A stretch of DNA of 64,000 nt from an uncultured Eubacteriales bacterium (GTDB lineage Bacteria > Bacillota > Clostridia > Oscillospirales > CAG-272): positions 48,111 through 112,110 of the forward strand of contig CAKSPO010000001.1 in the NCBI GenBank assembly GCA_934481515.1, written 5' to 3'. This document shows positions 8,845 to 18,311 of this stretch, piece after piece. Position numbers and translations under genes: made by a program. The first letter of the stretch is position 1. Each line of letters opens with the position of its first letter. The notes beneath the pieces were generated by a model. It saw only the letters and a program-made list of their open reading frames with translations, had not been told where the DNA came from and did no database searches.

Positions 8845-10185
8845 ATGGAAAATGAGCTGATCCGAAAACTTCCGTTTTCGATGCCGGCAGAGCAGTCGTT
8901 ACTTGGCTCTGTTCTGATTGATCCTGCGGCTTTGAACGAGGTCGCAGATCTGTTGCATGCCGAGGATTTTTATCTGGAAGAGCATAAACAGATTTACCTT
9001 GCCATGCGGGAACTGTTCCTTGCCAACCGGGAGATCGACGTGGTAACGTTGATCGACATGCTGGTGGTCAAAGGAATTTATGACAAATCCGGTGGTGAGG
9101 ATTATATCCGAACGCTGACCGACGCAGTTCCGGATGCTTTGAACGTTCGGGATTACGCCAATATCGTCAAGGAAAAGAGCGTTTTGCGCCAGTTGATCTC
9201 CGCGTGCAGTGAGATCTCGGAATCCGCATATTCCGAGCAGGAAGCCGTCACGGCAATTCTGGATCATGCGGAGCACCTGATTTTTGATATCGCACAGGGA
9301 AGGGACACCAAGAACTTCCGCTCCATTCGCGAGGTGATCGGGGATGTTTACGGGCATCTGCGCGATCTGAACACCAACCGTGAGGCAACACAGGGGACAC
9401 AGACCGGTTTTTCCGGTCTTGACCGTGTGCTTGCCGGGATGGGAAAGAGTGATCTGGTGCTGGTCGGAGCACGTCCCGGTATGGGAAAAACCTCTTTTGC
9501 ACTGAACATTGCCACCAATGTTGCAAAACAAACCAAAAAGACCGTCTGTATCTTTTCTCTGGAAATGTCAGCGGAGCAGTTGGTAAGCCGGATTCTTTCC
9601 AGCGAGGCGCTGGTAAACAGCTATTCGCTCCGGACGGGAGAACTGAAGCCGGAGGATTGGGAGCATCTGGCGGCGGCGGCAGGAGAACTTGCAGGGTGTG
9701 ATATTCTGATCGACGATACCTCCGGCATGACCGTAACGGCAATGAAAGCAAAACTGCGTCGGGTCAAGAATCTCGGAATGGTGGTCATCGACTACCTCGG
9801 ACTGATGAGCGGCGACCATTTCAAGGACAATCGTGTGCAGGAGGTTTCCGAAATTTCCCGATCGCTCAAGATTATGGCGAAGGAGCTGATGGTGCCGATT
9901 ATTTGTTGTGCTCAGCTTTCCCGCGGACCGGAGTCGAGAACGGACAAAAAGCCGATGCTTTCCGACCTGCGGGATTCCGGAGCCATCGAGCAGGACGCCG
10001 ATACGGTTATTTTCCTCTACCGTAGCGAATACTATAAAACCGATGAGGCAAACCAGAATACCAGCGTCGCAGAGATCATCATTGCCAAAAACCGCCATGG
10101 CTCCACAGGTACCGTGACCATGGGCTGGAACGGACAGTTTACCAAATTTATTACGCTTGATAAAGAACAGGAAGAAAACGCATGA
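8845..10185 (+). CDS. dnaB: replicative DNA helicase DnaB
   Basis: Hexameric 5'-3' helicase at the replication fork. The 446 residues comprise an N-terminal primase-interacting domain (EQSLLGSVLIDP near residue 15) and a RecA-like C-terminal domain with Walker A GARPGMGKTS (about 208), VVIDYLGLM as Walker B, LSRGPESRTDKKP and SGAIEQDAD. There is no clear Shine-Dalgarno in the 5-base gap to rplI, so translation may be coupled. The stop overlaps the tilS start by 4 bases. No intein is present. Confidence 0.98.
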   Translation: MENELIRKLPFSMPAEQSLLGSVLIDPAALNEVADLLHAEDFYLEEHKQIYLAMRELFLANREIDVVTLIDMLVVKGIYDKSGGEDYIRTLTDAVPDALNVRDYANIVKEKSVLRQLISACSEISESAYSEQEAVTAILDHAEHLIFDIAQGRDTKNFRSIREVIGDVYGHLRDLNTNREATQGTQTGFSGLDRVLAGMGKSDLVLVGARPGMGKTSFALNIATNVAKQTKKTVCIFSLEMSAEQLVSRILSSEALVNSYSLRTGELKPEDWEHLAAAAGELAGCDILIDDTSGMTVTAMKAKLRRVKNLGMVVIDYLGLMSGDHFKDNRVQEVSEISRSLKIMAKELMVPIICCAQLSRGPESRTDKKPMLSDLRDSGAIEQDADTVIFLYRSEYYKTDEANQNTSVAEIIIAKNRHGSTGTVTMGWNGQFTKFITLDKEQEENA

Positions 10186-11246
10186 AGAAAGAACCCCTTA
10201 AGGGCGCGCTTCCTCCGCATCTGCTGGCAGAATTGCCGCCGGAAACGCCGGTTTTGCTGGCACTGTCCGGCGGTGCGGATTCCACTGCACTTTTGCATCT
10301 GCTTTCCTGTCAGCGGGAAAAATACGGTTTTCCGCTGGTTGCGGCGCACGTCAATCACGGCATCCGCGGTGCGGATGCCGTGCACGACGCGGAATTCTGC
10401 AGCGCTCTTGCGGCAGAGTTCGGGGTGCCGCTTTTTTTGAAGGAGGCGGATGTTCCGTCCATGGTGCGTGCAAGCGGAAGAAGTGTGGAGGAAGAGGCAA
10501 GACTTTGCAGGTATTCTTTTTTCTCGGATCTGATGGAACGGGAGAATTTTCCGATTCTCGTAACGGCACACCACGCGGACGATCAGGCAGAGACGGTTTT
10601 GTTCCGCCTTTCCCGCGGGACAGGACTTCACGGACTTTGCGGAATTTCCCCGTGTCGGGCGTTTGGCACGGGTGTTTTGGTTCGTCCGCTTTTGCATTGC
10701 ACCCGACAGGAGATCCTCTCTTATTGTGACCGAAATAGGCTTTCCTACGTCGAAGATGCGACCAATGCGGATATCTCCTATGCCAGAAACCGCATCCGGC
10801 AGAAGATTTTGCCGGAGTTGGAAGCGCTTTTTGAGCGTCCGCAGGAGAGAATTGCCGCCATGTGTGACACACTGCGGGAGGATGAAGCGTTTCTTATTTC
10901 TGTTGCAGAGACGACCCTGCGGGAGCTTGGAGCAGGGGAACCGCTTTGCCTGGATCTGAAGCGACTGAATCAAACAGCATTGCCGATCCGCCGCAGAGTA
11001 TTGCTTCTGTGGGTGGAGCAGGTCGGTGGAAGAGGAGCGGAACGGGTACATTTGGAAGCGCTTTTGCATCTGTGCGAGGCAAGACGGGATGGGGAAGAAG
11101 TGCTTTTGCCCGGAAAGCTTCTTGCCTTTACGCAGGATGGCTTTTTGTGTGCGAGACGGGGAACCCGCTGCGAAAGGACTCCGGCGGTTACGAATCCGGA
11201 AATCCCATCCGCGCACCATTCCGCAAAGGAAAATAACGGAATATAA
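10182..11246 (+). CDS. tilS: tRNA(Ile)-lysidine synthetase
   Basis: Makes lysidine at the wobble C of tRNA-Ile(CAU), converting it to isoleucine decoding. The N-terminal PP-loop ATPase has LSGGADSTALL (about residues 28-38), AAHVNHGIRG, ARLCRYSFF and TAHHADDQAET. The 354 residues are shorter than the usual 430-470; it keeps the PP-loop and the following substrate domain but largely lacks the second C-terminal domain, as in other short TilS proteins. ATGA overlap with dnaB. tilS-hpt-ftsH order is classic for Firmicutes. Confidence 0.95.
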   Translation: MKKEPLKGALPPHLLAELPPETPVLLALSGGADSTALLHLLSCQREKYGFPLVAAHVNHGIRGADAVHDAEFCSALAAEFGVPLFLKEADVPSMVRASGRSVEEEARLCRYSFFSDLMERENFPILVTAHHADDQAETVLFRLSRGTGLHGLCGISPCRAFGTGVLVRPLLHCTRQEILSYCDRNRLSYVEDATNADISYARNRIRQKILPELEALFERPQERIAAMCDTLREDEAFLISVAETTLRELGAGEPLCLDLKRLNQTALPIRRRVLLLWVEQVGGRGAERVHLEALLHLCEARRDGEEVLLPGKLLAFTQDGFLCARRGTRCERTPAVTNPEIPSAHHSAKENNGI

Positions 11247-11252
11247 GAAAAG

Positions 11253-11307
11253 TTCACAAATTATCAATAGCACCGTGTATAATTCCGACGGAAAAATTTG
11301 ATATAAT
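11253..11307 (+). promoter_or_regulatory. probable promoters for hpt-ftsH
   Basis: Two -10 boxes lie in the tilS-hpt gap: TATAAT at 11278-11283, with a loose TTCACA 19 bp upstream, and a TG-extended TATAAT at 11302-11307 (TGA at 11299-11301). The second needs no -35 and is the better candidate, giving a leader of about 110 bases. Confidence 0.6.
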
Positions 11308-11423
11308 TAAATTTGATTTTACGGACAAACACGTAGCACGAAGCTTTTGCAACCGGGATGTGCATGACACCGCCTGAGCGGTATCGGAAAGCAAGGAAGT
11401 TGTGCCGCAGGAGGACAGGCAAA

Positions 11424-11978
11424 ATGGGAAAACAGATGCGCGATGATATTCAGGAGATTCTGGCAGACGAAAAAAAGCTCGGAGAGCTGTGCGACCGTCT
11501 GGCAAAACAGATTACAGAGGATTATGCCGAAAGCGGCAGGGAACTTGTTTTTGTGATCGTACTGAAGGGGTCGGTACTGTTTGCCACTGACCTGATCCGC
11601 CGGATTCCGATTCCCTGTGAGATGGAGTTTATGAAGGTCTCCTCTTACGGAGCCGGAACCGAAACTTCCGGCTTTATTCAGGTACATCTGGATCTGAAGC
11701 GGGATGTGCGGGACGCGGATGTCATCATTGTGGAGGATATTATCGACAGTGGCAGAACCCTGCAAAAGCTTTCACAGCTTCTGGAAAACCGCGGTGCACA
11801 CAGTGTCCGGTGTTGTACGCTTCTGGATAAACCGGAACGTCGGCAGGTGGCGTTGAACGCGGATTATGTCGGCATGGAAATTCCGGATGCATTCGTGGTC
11901 GGGTATGGATTGGATTACAATGAAAAATACCGGAATCTTCCTTATATCGGCATTTTGAAGCCGAAGATTTACCAATAA
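11424..11978 (+). CDS. hpt: hypoxanthine phosphoribosyltransferase
   Basis: Salvages hypoxanthine/guanine with PRPP to IMP/GMP. The 184-residue protein has the type I PRTase fold: FVIVLKGSVLFATDL near residue 42, the flexible loop SSYGAGTETSG, the PRPP-binding motif VIIVEDIIDSGRTL, and a C-terminal FVVGYGLDYNEKYRNLPYIG typical of bacterial HPRT. Start ATG at 11424 is preferred because AGGAGG lies about 10 bases upstream; a second ATG 4 codons on is possible. Located between tilS and ftsH. Confidence 0.95.
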   Translation: MGKQMRDDIQEILADEKKLGELCDRLAKQITEDYAESGRELVFVIVLKGSVLFATDLIRRIPIPCEMEFMKVSSYGAGTETSGFIQVHLDLKRDVRDADVIIVEDIIDSGRTLQKLSQLLENRGAHSVRCCTLLDKPERRQVALNADYVGMEIPDAFVVGYGLDYNEKYRNLPYIGILKPKIYQ

Positions 11979-12009
11979 AGAGGGGGTACCCTGCAAATGG
12001 AGGAACTGA

Positions 12010-14040
12010 ATGAAAAAACGAAGTCTGTTTCATGAGCTGTTATTTTACGGAATCATCATTGCCATCATCGTTGTGATGCTTTCCACCCTGCTGTCACGGG
12101 ATTCCGGAACCGGTGCGATCCGTTCCGATTCCGAACTCAGCGGATACCTCCGTGGGGACGAGGTCAAGGAGGTCTTTGTCGATAATGACAGCAATGTCTA
12201 CCTGACCTTCAAGGACGGAACCCAAAAGAGCTATACGGTTGCAAGCGTAGACTGGTTCCGTTATCAGTTCACCGACGTCATGGAGGAAAAGGGGATCACC
12301 TACCGGTTTGAGCCAGCGACCCAGCTTCCTTGGTGGGTCAGCCTTCTGCCGACGCTGTTTATCATCCTGCTGATTGTTTTCATCTACATTTTCTCATTCA
12401 GTCAAATCAACGGAAAGGGCGGAAAATTCAATTCTTTCGGAAAGGCACGGGTCAAAACTCCGGGCGACTCCGAAAAAGACAAGGTGCTGTTCCGGGATGT
12501 TGCGGGAGCGGATGAGGAGAAAGAGGAGCTGGTTGAGATCGTGGAATTTTTGCGCGATCCCGCAAAGTTTACCAAGCTCGGCGCAAAAATTCCGCATGGC
12601 GTGCTGTTGGTGGGCCCTCCCGGTACCGGTAAAACCCTGCTTGCCAAGGCGGTTGCCGGAGAAGCCGGCGTACCGTTCTACTCCATTTCCGGTTCCGATT
12701 TTGTCGAGATGTATGTCGGTGTCGGCGCATCCCGTGTGCGGGATCTGTTCGAGACCGCGCGCAAGTCTCCGGCGTCCATCATTTTCATTGACGAGATTGA
12801 TGCCGTCGGACGTCACCGCGGTGCCGGACTCGGCGGCGGGCATGACGAGCGGGAACAGACCCTGAACCAGTTGCTGGTAGAGATGGACGGTTTTGGTTCT
12901 CACGATGGAATCATTGTTATGGCGGCGACCAACCGCCCGGACATTCTTGACCCCGCACTGCTCCGTCCCGGTCGGTTTGACCGTCAGGTGACCGTCAACT
13001 ACCCGGATATGAAGGGCAGAGAAGCAATTCTCAAGGTACACGCCCGCAACAAACCGCTGGAAGCGTCGGTGGATTTCCGTAAAGTTGCGCAAAGCACGGT
13101 TGGATTTACCGGAGCCGATCTTGCTAACCTGCTCAACGAAGCGGCACTTCTGGCTGCAAAGAAGAACAAATCTCTGATCGGTATGGATGACATCGAGGAA
13201 TCCTTTATGAAGTCACTTCTGGGACCGCAGAAAAAGTCCAAGATCCGTACCGAGAAGGAAAACAAGCTGACAGCATATCACGAAGCCGGTCACGCGGTCG
13301 TTTCCTACTACTGCGAGAATACCGACCCCGTCAAGTATATCACGATTGTTCCGGCGGGAAGATCCGGCGGTGTTACCGTCAGTGTTCCGGAGGAGGATAC
13401 CTCCTACACCACCCGCGGAGATATGCTGGATCGCATCCGGATGAGCCTCGGCGGCAGAATTGCGGAAGAACTGATTATGGACGACATTTCCACAGGCGCT
13501 TCCGCCGACATTCAGCAGGCAACCAAGATTGCCCGCAATATGGTTACCCGCTACGGAATGAGCAATAAGCTCGGCATGGTTTTGTACGGCTCCGAACACA
13601 CCAGCGACGAGGTATTCCTCGGCAGAGACTATGGCTCCGGGAAAAACTATTCCGAGCAGACTGCAGCGCTCATCGACGAGGAGGTTCACCGCCTGATTGC
13701 GGACGCTTATACAGAAGCCAAGAAGATTCTGTCTGAGCACATGGATCGCCTTCACTTTGTTGCACAGTACCTCCTGAAGCATGAGAGTATGGACGGCGAT
13801 CAGTTTGCCGCTGCGATGAAGGAGAATGCAACCGTCGAGGAGCTGGAGGCAATTGCCGAGGAAAAGGCAGAAAAGAGCCGCCGAGACAACGAAGAGCGCT
13901 TGGCACGTCTGGAAGCGGAACGCCTGGAGCGTGAGAAAAAGGAAGCGGCTGACGCAGAACCGTCCGATGCCGATGAAAATGGAACGGATGAAAAGCACGA
14001 GGGATCTATCGAAGATTCCTCGGATGAAGAACAAAAATAA
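12010..14040 (+). CDS. ftsH: ATP-dependent zinc metalloprotease FtsH
   Basis: Membrane-anchored AAA+ protease that degrades misfolded and regulatory proteins. Two membrane helices (about 10-28 and 103-125) flank a small extracytoplasmic domain. The AAA domain has GPPGTGKT (Walker A, about residue 201), FIDEIDAVG (Walker B) and the SRH segment; the peptidase domain has HEAGH (about 424) and a downstream zinc-binding Asp. The 676-residue length is slightly long because of an acidic, charged tail after about residue 610. Start ATG follows GGAGGAA. Confidence 0.98.
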   Translation: MKKRSLFHELLFYGIIIAIIVVMLSTLLSRDSGTGAIRSDSELSGYLRGDEVKEVFVDNDSNVYLTFKDGTQKSYTVASVDWFRYQFTDVMEEKGITYRFEPATQLPWWVSLLPTLFIILLIVFIYIFSFSQINGKGGKFNSFGKARVKTPGDSEKDKVLFRDVAGADEEKEELVEIVEFLRDPAKFTKLGAKIPHGVLLVGPPGTGKTLLAKAVAGEAGVPFYSISGSDFVEMYVGVGASRVRDLFETARKSPASIIFIDEIDAVGRHRGAGLGGGHDEREQTLNQLLVEMDGFGSHDGIIVMAATNRPDILDPALLRPGRFDRQVTVNYPDMKGREAILKVHARNKPLEASVDFRKVAQSTVGFTGADLANLLNEAALLAAKKNKSLIGMDDIEESFMKSLLGPQKKSKIRTEKENKLTAYHEAGHAVVSYYCENTDPVKYITIVPAGRSGGVTVSVPEEDTSYTTRGDMLDRIRMSLGGRIAEELIMDDISTGASADIQQATKIARNMVTRYGMSNKLGMVLYGSEHTSDEVFLGRDYGSGKNYSEQTAALIDEEVHRLIADAYTEAKKILSEHMDRLHFVAQYLLKHESMDGDQFAAAMKENATVEELEAIAEEKAEKSRRDNEERLARLEAERLEREKKEAADAEPSDADENGTDEKHEGSIEDSSDEEQK

Positions 14041-14152
14041 CCTCCGGGATTTTCCCGGAACAGGGCGGCGGGATTCCGCCATCGGAGCACCGCCGACCTG
14101 CGTTCCGCCAATCGGAACAAAGCATCAAAAAATTCAAAAATCATTTTATTGT

Positions 14153-14273
14153 TGAAGAGTAAAAATACAGGCGTTGGAGAAATCCTGAGTGCCGCCCGGA
14201 CGGGGAGTTGCCGGGAGGACGAATAGAAGCCGAAACGAGGTTTCTTGCGGTCTGTGTTTTGCATCCCGCTTCA
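14153..14273 (+). promoter_or_regulatory. THF (tetrahydrofolate) riboswitch
   Basis: Matches the folT-type THF riboswitch. P1 is TGAAG (14153-14157) with CTTCA (14269-14273). The left arm then carries AAATACA-GGCGTT and the right arm GCGGTC-TGTGTTT-TGCATCC, so P2 forms by AAATACA/TGTGTTT pairing with one G-U. P3 is CCCGG/CCGGG around a GGGGAGTTG loop, followed by GGACGAA, and P4 is AGAAGCC/GGTTTCT. The conserved GCGGT and TGCATCC blocks are present. It precedes a folate-transporter-like gene and folC, the expected context. Called by eye, not by a covariance model. Confidence 0.85.
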
Positions 14274-14284
14274 TACGGCTGACC

Positions 14285-14314
14285 GGAGACCATAAAATAG
14301 CAGGACTCCTTTTT
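14285..14314 (+). terminator. expression-platform terminator of the THF riboswitch
   Basis: GGAGACC (14285-14291) pairs with GGACTCC (14303-14309) with one A-A mismatch and is followed directly by TTTTT. It lies between the riboswitch and the folT ribosome site, as expected for transcriptional attenuation. Confidence 0.6.
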
Positions 14315-14344
14315 GCCATATGGGTGGAAGAGGAGGTATTTTTT

Positions 14345-14938
14345 ATGAAAAACAATTCTGCTATGATTGCAAAAAAAACATTGGTTCATCTGGTTCTGGA
14401 CGCGTTGTTTGCGGCACTGTTTGTCATCCTCAGCACGCTTCTTTCCTTTAAGGTGCTGACGCTGGAAATTTCGTGGGCATCCCTGCCGATTCTTTTGTGT
14501 GCGGCACTGCTCACCCCCGCCGATGCCTTTGCGGTTGCACTGTGCGGCTCCTTCTTTGAGCAGTTGCTCTCTCCCTATGGAATGTCCGCAACCACCCCGC
14601 TCTGGATGCTTCCGGTTATTCTTCAGGCATTGTTTGCGTCGCTTTTCTTCCGCCTTTGCCGTGGGAAGGGGCAGACATGGAAGCGGATCGCCGTTATTTT
14701 TGCGTCGGAAATTCTGTTGACCGCCGCCAATATCGGTGTTTCCTTTTTCGACGCATGGCTGTTTGATTATCTGGCATATCTGACGGTGAATGTTCCGCTC
14801 CGTTTTCTTAATGGTGCTGTCCGTGCCGTCCTTTCCTCTGCGATCATTCCTCTGTTGCTCCCGCCGCTGCGGAAAAGCCTTATCCGTGCCGGCGTGATTA
14901 CCGGCTCCGGGGAGCGTATCGAAAGCGAAATTCAATAA
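14345..14938 (+). CDS. folT: folate ECF transporter S component FolT
   Basis: Substrate-binding membrane subunit of an energy-coupling-factor transporter; it needs the shared EcfA/A'/T module, which is not in this window. The 197 residues form about six hydrophobic segments starting after a Lys-rich N-terminus, and the protein belongs to the FolT-like S-component group. Start ATG 14345 follows GAGGAGG. Specificity for folate is inferred from the THF riboswitch in front and folC immediately behind (13-base gap). Confidence 0.85.
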   Translation: MKNNSAMIAKKTLVHLVLDALFAALFVILSTLLSFKVLTLEISWASLPILLCAALLTPADAFAVALCGSFFEQLLSPYGMSATTPLWMLPVILQALFASLFFRLCRGKGQTWKRIAVIFASEILLTAANIGVSFFDAWLFDYLAYLTVNVPLRFLNGAVRAVLSSAIIPLLLPPLRKSLIRAGVITGSGERIESEIQ

Positions 14939-14951
14939 AAAGGATTTTTTC

Positions 14952-16256
14952 ATGAACTGTGACGAAGCTATTGCGTACATTCACTCTGCCGGTTGGCACC
15001 GGGGAGTCCCCGGACTGGAGCGCATCCGCACGCTGATGGAGGCGCTCGGAAATCCGCAGGACGAGCTCCGTTTTCTCCATATCGCCGGAACCAACGGCAA
15101 GGGAAGCGTTTCGGCAATGCTGGATTCCGTTCTCCGCGCCGGCGGCTATCGGGTCGGACTTTTCACCTCTCCGTATATCCGCAATTTCCGGGAACGGATC
15201 CGGATGGACGGGGCGATGATCGAGGAGGACGAGCTTGCCGGAATTACCGAAATCGTCCGCGCAAAAGCGGAGCAGATCGCGATTACTCCCACGGAATTTG
15301 AGCTGATCTGCGCCATTGCGTTTGTCTATTACCGCCGGAAAAACCCGGATTTTGTGGTGTTGGAGGTCGGACTCGGGGGACGGTTGGATCCGACCAACCT
15401 GATCCGTACTTCCGTTATATCGGTCATCACCGGTGTGGATTTTGACCACACCGAGCTGTTGGGCAATACCATTCAGTCGATTGCCGCCGAAAAAGCGGGA
15501 ATTGTCAAGGAAAATGTTCCGGTACTTTACGGGGGATGCCAGACCTCCGCCTGCCGGACCATCCGTTCCATTGCGGAGCAGCGGCACGCGGTGTTTTACG
15601 GTGTTGACCGTTCCTCCTGCCGGGTGATTGAGCAAACACTGGACGGCACCGTGATGGACTTTCGGGATTACCGGGGGCTGAGGCTGTCTCTCCTCGGTTC
15701 CTATCAGCCGCAGAATGCGGCGACCGCCCTGACGGCACTTCATATTTTACAGGAGCGGGGAATCGTCACGCTTTCGGAAGAAGCAATTCGCCGCGGACTT
15801 TCCGATGTGCGGTGGATGGCGCGGTTTGAATTGCTTTCCAAAAATCCTGTAATTCTTTATGACGGCGGACATAATCCGCAGGGAGTTACAGAGGCGGTTC
15901 GAAGCATCCAAACCTATTTCCCGGAACAAAAGGTATATCTCCTGTCCGGCGTCATGGCGGACAAGGATTACGATTCCATGATCAGAGCGCTGGAGCCGGT
16001 GACGGAAAGAGCCTTTACCGTTACGCCGGAAAATCCGCGCGCTTTGGATGCAGAAAGCTATGCCGACTGCTTTTGCCAGCATAAAATTCCCGCGCATTCT
16101 TACACATCCCTTGCGGAAGCCGCGGAGGATGCGGTTCGGGAAAGCATCAGACAGCATGTCCCTTTGGTTTGTCTTGGGTCTCTCTATCTTTACAATGGCA
16201 TTGTTGACGAGATCGGAAGAGTCCTGCACGCAGACCGACAGGCGGCTGAAAAATAA
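14952..16256 (+). CDS. folC: folylpolyglutamate synthase / dihydrofolate synthase
   Basis: Adds glutamates to folates (and may join dihydropteroate to glutamate), trapping folate in the cell. Mur-ligase family: P-loop GTNGKGS (about residue 46), LFTSPYIRNFRERI, VLEVGLGGRLDPTN, GVDFDHTELLG and DGGHNPQG in the C-terminal domain. The 434 residues are the normal length. It follows folT by 13 bases and probably shares the THF-controlled transcript, tying uptake to retention. Confidence 0.96.
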   Translation: MNCDEAIAYIHSAGWHRGVPGLERIRTLMEALGNPQDELRFLHIAGTNGKGSVSAMLDSVLRAGGYRVGLFTSPYIRNFRERIRMDGAMIEEDELAGITEIVRAKAEQIAITPTEFELICAIAFVYYRRKNPDFVVLEVGLGGRLDPTNLIRTSVISVITGVDFDHTELLGNTIQSIAAEKAGIVKENVPVLYGGCQTSACRTIRSIAEQRHAVFYGVDRSSCRVIEQTLDGTVMDFRDYRGLRLSLLGSYQPQNAATALTALHILQERGIVTLSEEAIRRGLSDVRWMARFELLSKNPVILYDGGHNPQGVTEAVRSIQTYFPEQKVYLLSGVMADKDYDSMIRALEPVTERAFTVTPENPRALDAESYADCFCQHKIPAHSYTSLAEAAEDAVRESIRQHVPLVCLGSLYLYNGIVDEIGRVLHADRQAAEK

Positions 16257-16257
16257 A

Positions 16258-16301
16258 TACGTGAGTTCGTAACCATCCTCACGAAAAACAAAACTAAGGA
16301 G
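16258..16301 (+). promoter_or_regulatory. preQ1-I riboswitch
   Basis: P1 CGTGAG (16260-16265) pairs with CTCACG (16278-16283). The loop holds TTCGTAACC, close to the loop of the well-studied Thermoanaerobacter example, and the A-rich tail AAAAACAAAACTAAGGAG follows. The tail forms the pseudoknot through its GG and overlaps the AAGGAG Shine-Dalgarno of queT, so ligand binding should block translation. Confidence 0.92.
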
Positions 16302-16310
16302 AATTGAAGA

Positions 16311-16811
16311 ATGAAAAGAAGTCAGAACCGGAACTATGTCCTCTACGTTTGTCAGGCGGGAATCATCGGTGCACTTTATACCGTGATTACCGTTCTGATC
16401 GGTCCCTTGGGTAACACTGCCGTACAGTGCCGGATATCGGAAGCGCTGTGTGTGCTTCCTTTTTTTACCCCGGCGGCGATCCCCGGTGTCACCATCGGCT
16501 GCCTTGTTTCCAACCTGCTGACCGGAGGTGTCTGGCAGGACGTTGTGTTCGGAACTCTTGCCACGCTTCTCGGTGCTGTAGGAGCAAGACTTTTGCGGAA
16601 ATTTCCATGGTTGGTGCCGCTTCCTACGGTCATTGCCAATACCGTAATCGTTCCGCTGGTGCTGGCATTTGCGTATCACGATGAAAACGGGCTTTTGTTC
16701 CTGTTTTTGTCGGTCGGACTCGGAGAAGTGATTTCCGCATATGTGCTCGGAATGGCGCTGTTGATGTTGCTACGCCGCCATCCGGTTCATGCTTTTCATC
16801 TGGAATCGTAA
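16311..16811 (+). CDS. queT: queuosine-precursor ECF transporter S component QueT
   Basis: Membrane S component predicted to import preQ1/preQ0 or queuine. The 166 residues form about five to six hydrophobic helices. Family pattern QCRISEALCVLPFFTP near residue 43, then GVTIGCLVSNLLTGG and DVVFGTLATLLGA. Start ATG sits 10 bases after the riboswitch-embedded AAGGAG. The preQ1-I riboswitch directly in front supports the substrate. No queuosine biosynthesis genes are in the window, fitting a salvage lifestyle. Confidence 0.94.
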   Translation: MKRSQNRNYVLYVCQAGIIGALYTVITVLIGPLGNTAVQCRISEALCVLPFFTPAAIPGVTIGCLVSNLLTGGVWQDVVFGTLATLLGAVGARLLRKFPWLVPLPTVIANTVIVPLVLAFAYHDENGLLFLFLSVGLGEVISAYVLGMALLMLLRRHPVHAFHLES

Positions 16812-16852
16812 ATCAATGTTTTTATAGCCTGCCGGAAGGGGGGGAAGATGCA

Positions 16853-18229
16853 ATGGAACCGAAAAAAATCATACTTCCGGCAGAAGCCGATGCCGCAATC
16901 CGGCGTCTGGAGCAGGCGGGATATGAAGCATGGGTTGTCGGCGGATGCGTTCGCGACAGCCTGCTTGGCAGAGTACCGAACGATTGGGACATTACCACCT
17001 CCGCGCTTCCGGAGCAGATTGAGGCAACCTTTTCCGATTGCCGCCTGATTGAAACGGGCAGGGTACACGGAACCGTTACCGTCCTTCTCGGCGGAGTCCC
17101 GGTGGAGATTACGACCTACCGGAATGACGGTGAGTACGCCGACCATCGCCACCCGATCCGGGTGACATTTTCAGAGACCTTACGGGAGGATCTTGCCCGG
17201 CGGGACTTTACCGTAAACGCGATGGCATATCATCCGGAGCGCGGAATTGCGGATCCTTTTGCAGGAAGGGCGGATTTGTTGCATCGGGTTATCCGCTGTG
17301 TCGGTGAGCCTTCCCGGCGGTTTGACGAGGACGGACTGCGGATTCTGCGGGCGGTTCGCTTTGCTTCGGTGCTCGGCTTTTCGGTGGAGAAACAGACCGC
17401 CTCGGCAGTTCACCGCTCCGCAAACCTTCTTTCTTTCATCGCACCGGAACGGATTCGGGAAGAGTTTTGCAAGCTTTTGTGCGGCGCGGCGGCAATGCCC
17501 GTGTTACGCGAATTTGCGGATGTCATTTTGGTGTTCATCCCGGAGCTCCGAAGCTGTATCGGTTTTGACCAAAACAGCAAATACCATTGCCATGACGTAT
17601 ACGAGCATACCCTGCAATCCCTTGCCTGTGCACCGGAGGATCTGATCGTCCGCCTGACGGTGTTCTTTCACGATATCGGAAAACCGCAATGTTATACCGA
17701 GGATAAAAAGGGCGGACATTTCAGGGGGCATGGAGCCGCCGGAGCAGAGCTTACGGAACAGATCCTGCGCCGCCTTCGCTTTGGCCGCGATACGACGGAA
17801 CGGGTTGCGGCACTGGTCGCTATCCACGATCAGCCACTGTCCGCAGAGCCGCGATCTCTTAAACGGCTGATGCGCCGCTTTTCCGATGAGGATATTCTGC
17901 GCCTTCTGGAGGTGCAACGCTGTGACCGCCTGTCTCACGCCGAAGGATACAATTCCCCTCCCGAGGTCCTGAAGGAGATTCCGGAGGCGATCCGGAAAAT
18001 CCGGGAGGCGGATGAATGCCTTTCTCTGAAAGACCTTTGCGTGAACGGAAATGACCTGATGGCACTCGGAATTCCGGCGGGGCGCCGGATCGGAGAACTC
18101 CTGAACGCATTGCTGGAGGAGGTTCTGGAGGAACGACTGCCAAATGAACGAACGGCTTTGCTGAATGCCGTAACCCAGCGGATACAACCCGGAAATGCCA
18201 CCGGTACATCCGTCACGACGCACAAATAA
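16853..18229 (+). CDS. cca: CCA-adding tRNA nucleotidyltransferase with HD domain
   Basis: Adds or repairs the 3' CCA of tRNAs (class II nucleotidyltransferase). The head has VVGGCVRDSLLGR (about 26-38) and the catalytic NDWDITT (about 43-49), then TVTV...VEITTYR. The neck has DEDGLRILRAVRFA. A C-terminal HD domain carries FFHDIGKP, so this is the longer 458-residue form. The three tRNAs in the window encode CCA, so here the enzyme may mostly repair. Ends at a perfect hairpin terminator. Confidence 0.95.
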   Translation: MEPKKIILPAEADAAIRRLEQAGYEAWVVGGCVRDSLLGRVPNDWDITTSALPEQIEATFSDCRLIETGRVHGTVTVLLGGVPVEITTYRNDGEYADHRHPIRVTFSETLREDLARRDFTVNAMAYHPERGIADPFAGRADLLHRVIRCVGEPSRRFDEDGLRILRAVRFASVLGFSVEKQTASAVHRSANLLSFIAPERIREEFCKLLCGAAAMPVLREFADVILVFIPELRSCIGFDQNSKYHCHDVYEHTLQSLACAPEDLIVRLTVFFHDIGKPQCYTEDKKGGHFRGHGAAGAELTEQILRRLRFGRDTTERVAALVAIHDQPLSAEPRSLKRLMRRFSDEDILRLLEVQRCDRLSHAEGYNSPPEVLKEIPEAIRKIREADECLSLKDLCVNGNDLMALGIPAGRRIGELLNALLEEVLEERLPNERTALLNAVTQRIQPGNATGTSVTTHK

Positions 18230-18268
18230 AGAACCGCCGCGGCGTATTTTACGCCGCGGCGGTTCTTA
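18229..18268. terminator. bidirectional terminator between cca and the cupin gene
   Basis: Perfect 18-bp GC-rich stem with a 3-base loop, ending in TTCTTA on the + strand and the equivalent on the - strand. It separates convergent genes. Confidence 0.85.
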
Positions 18269-18311
18269 TGGTGAAGTCTGTCCGAGGATGGCACTACCCA
18301 ACACGGTTATT

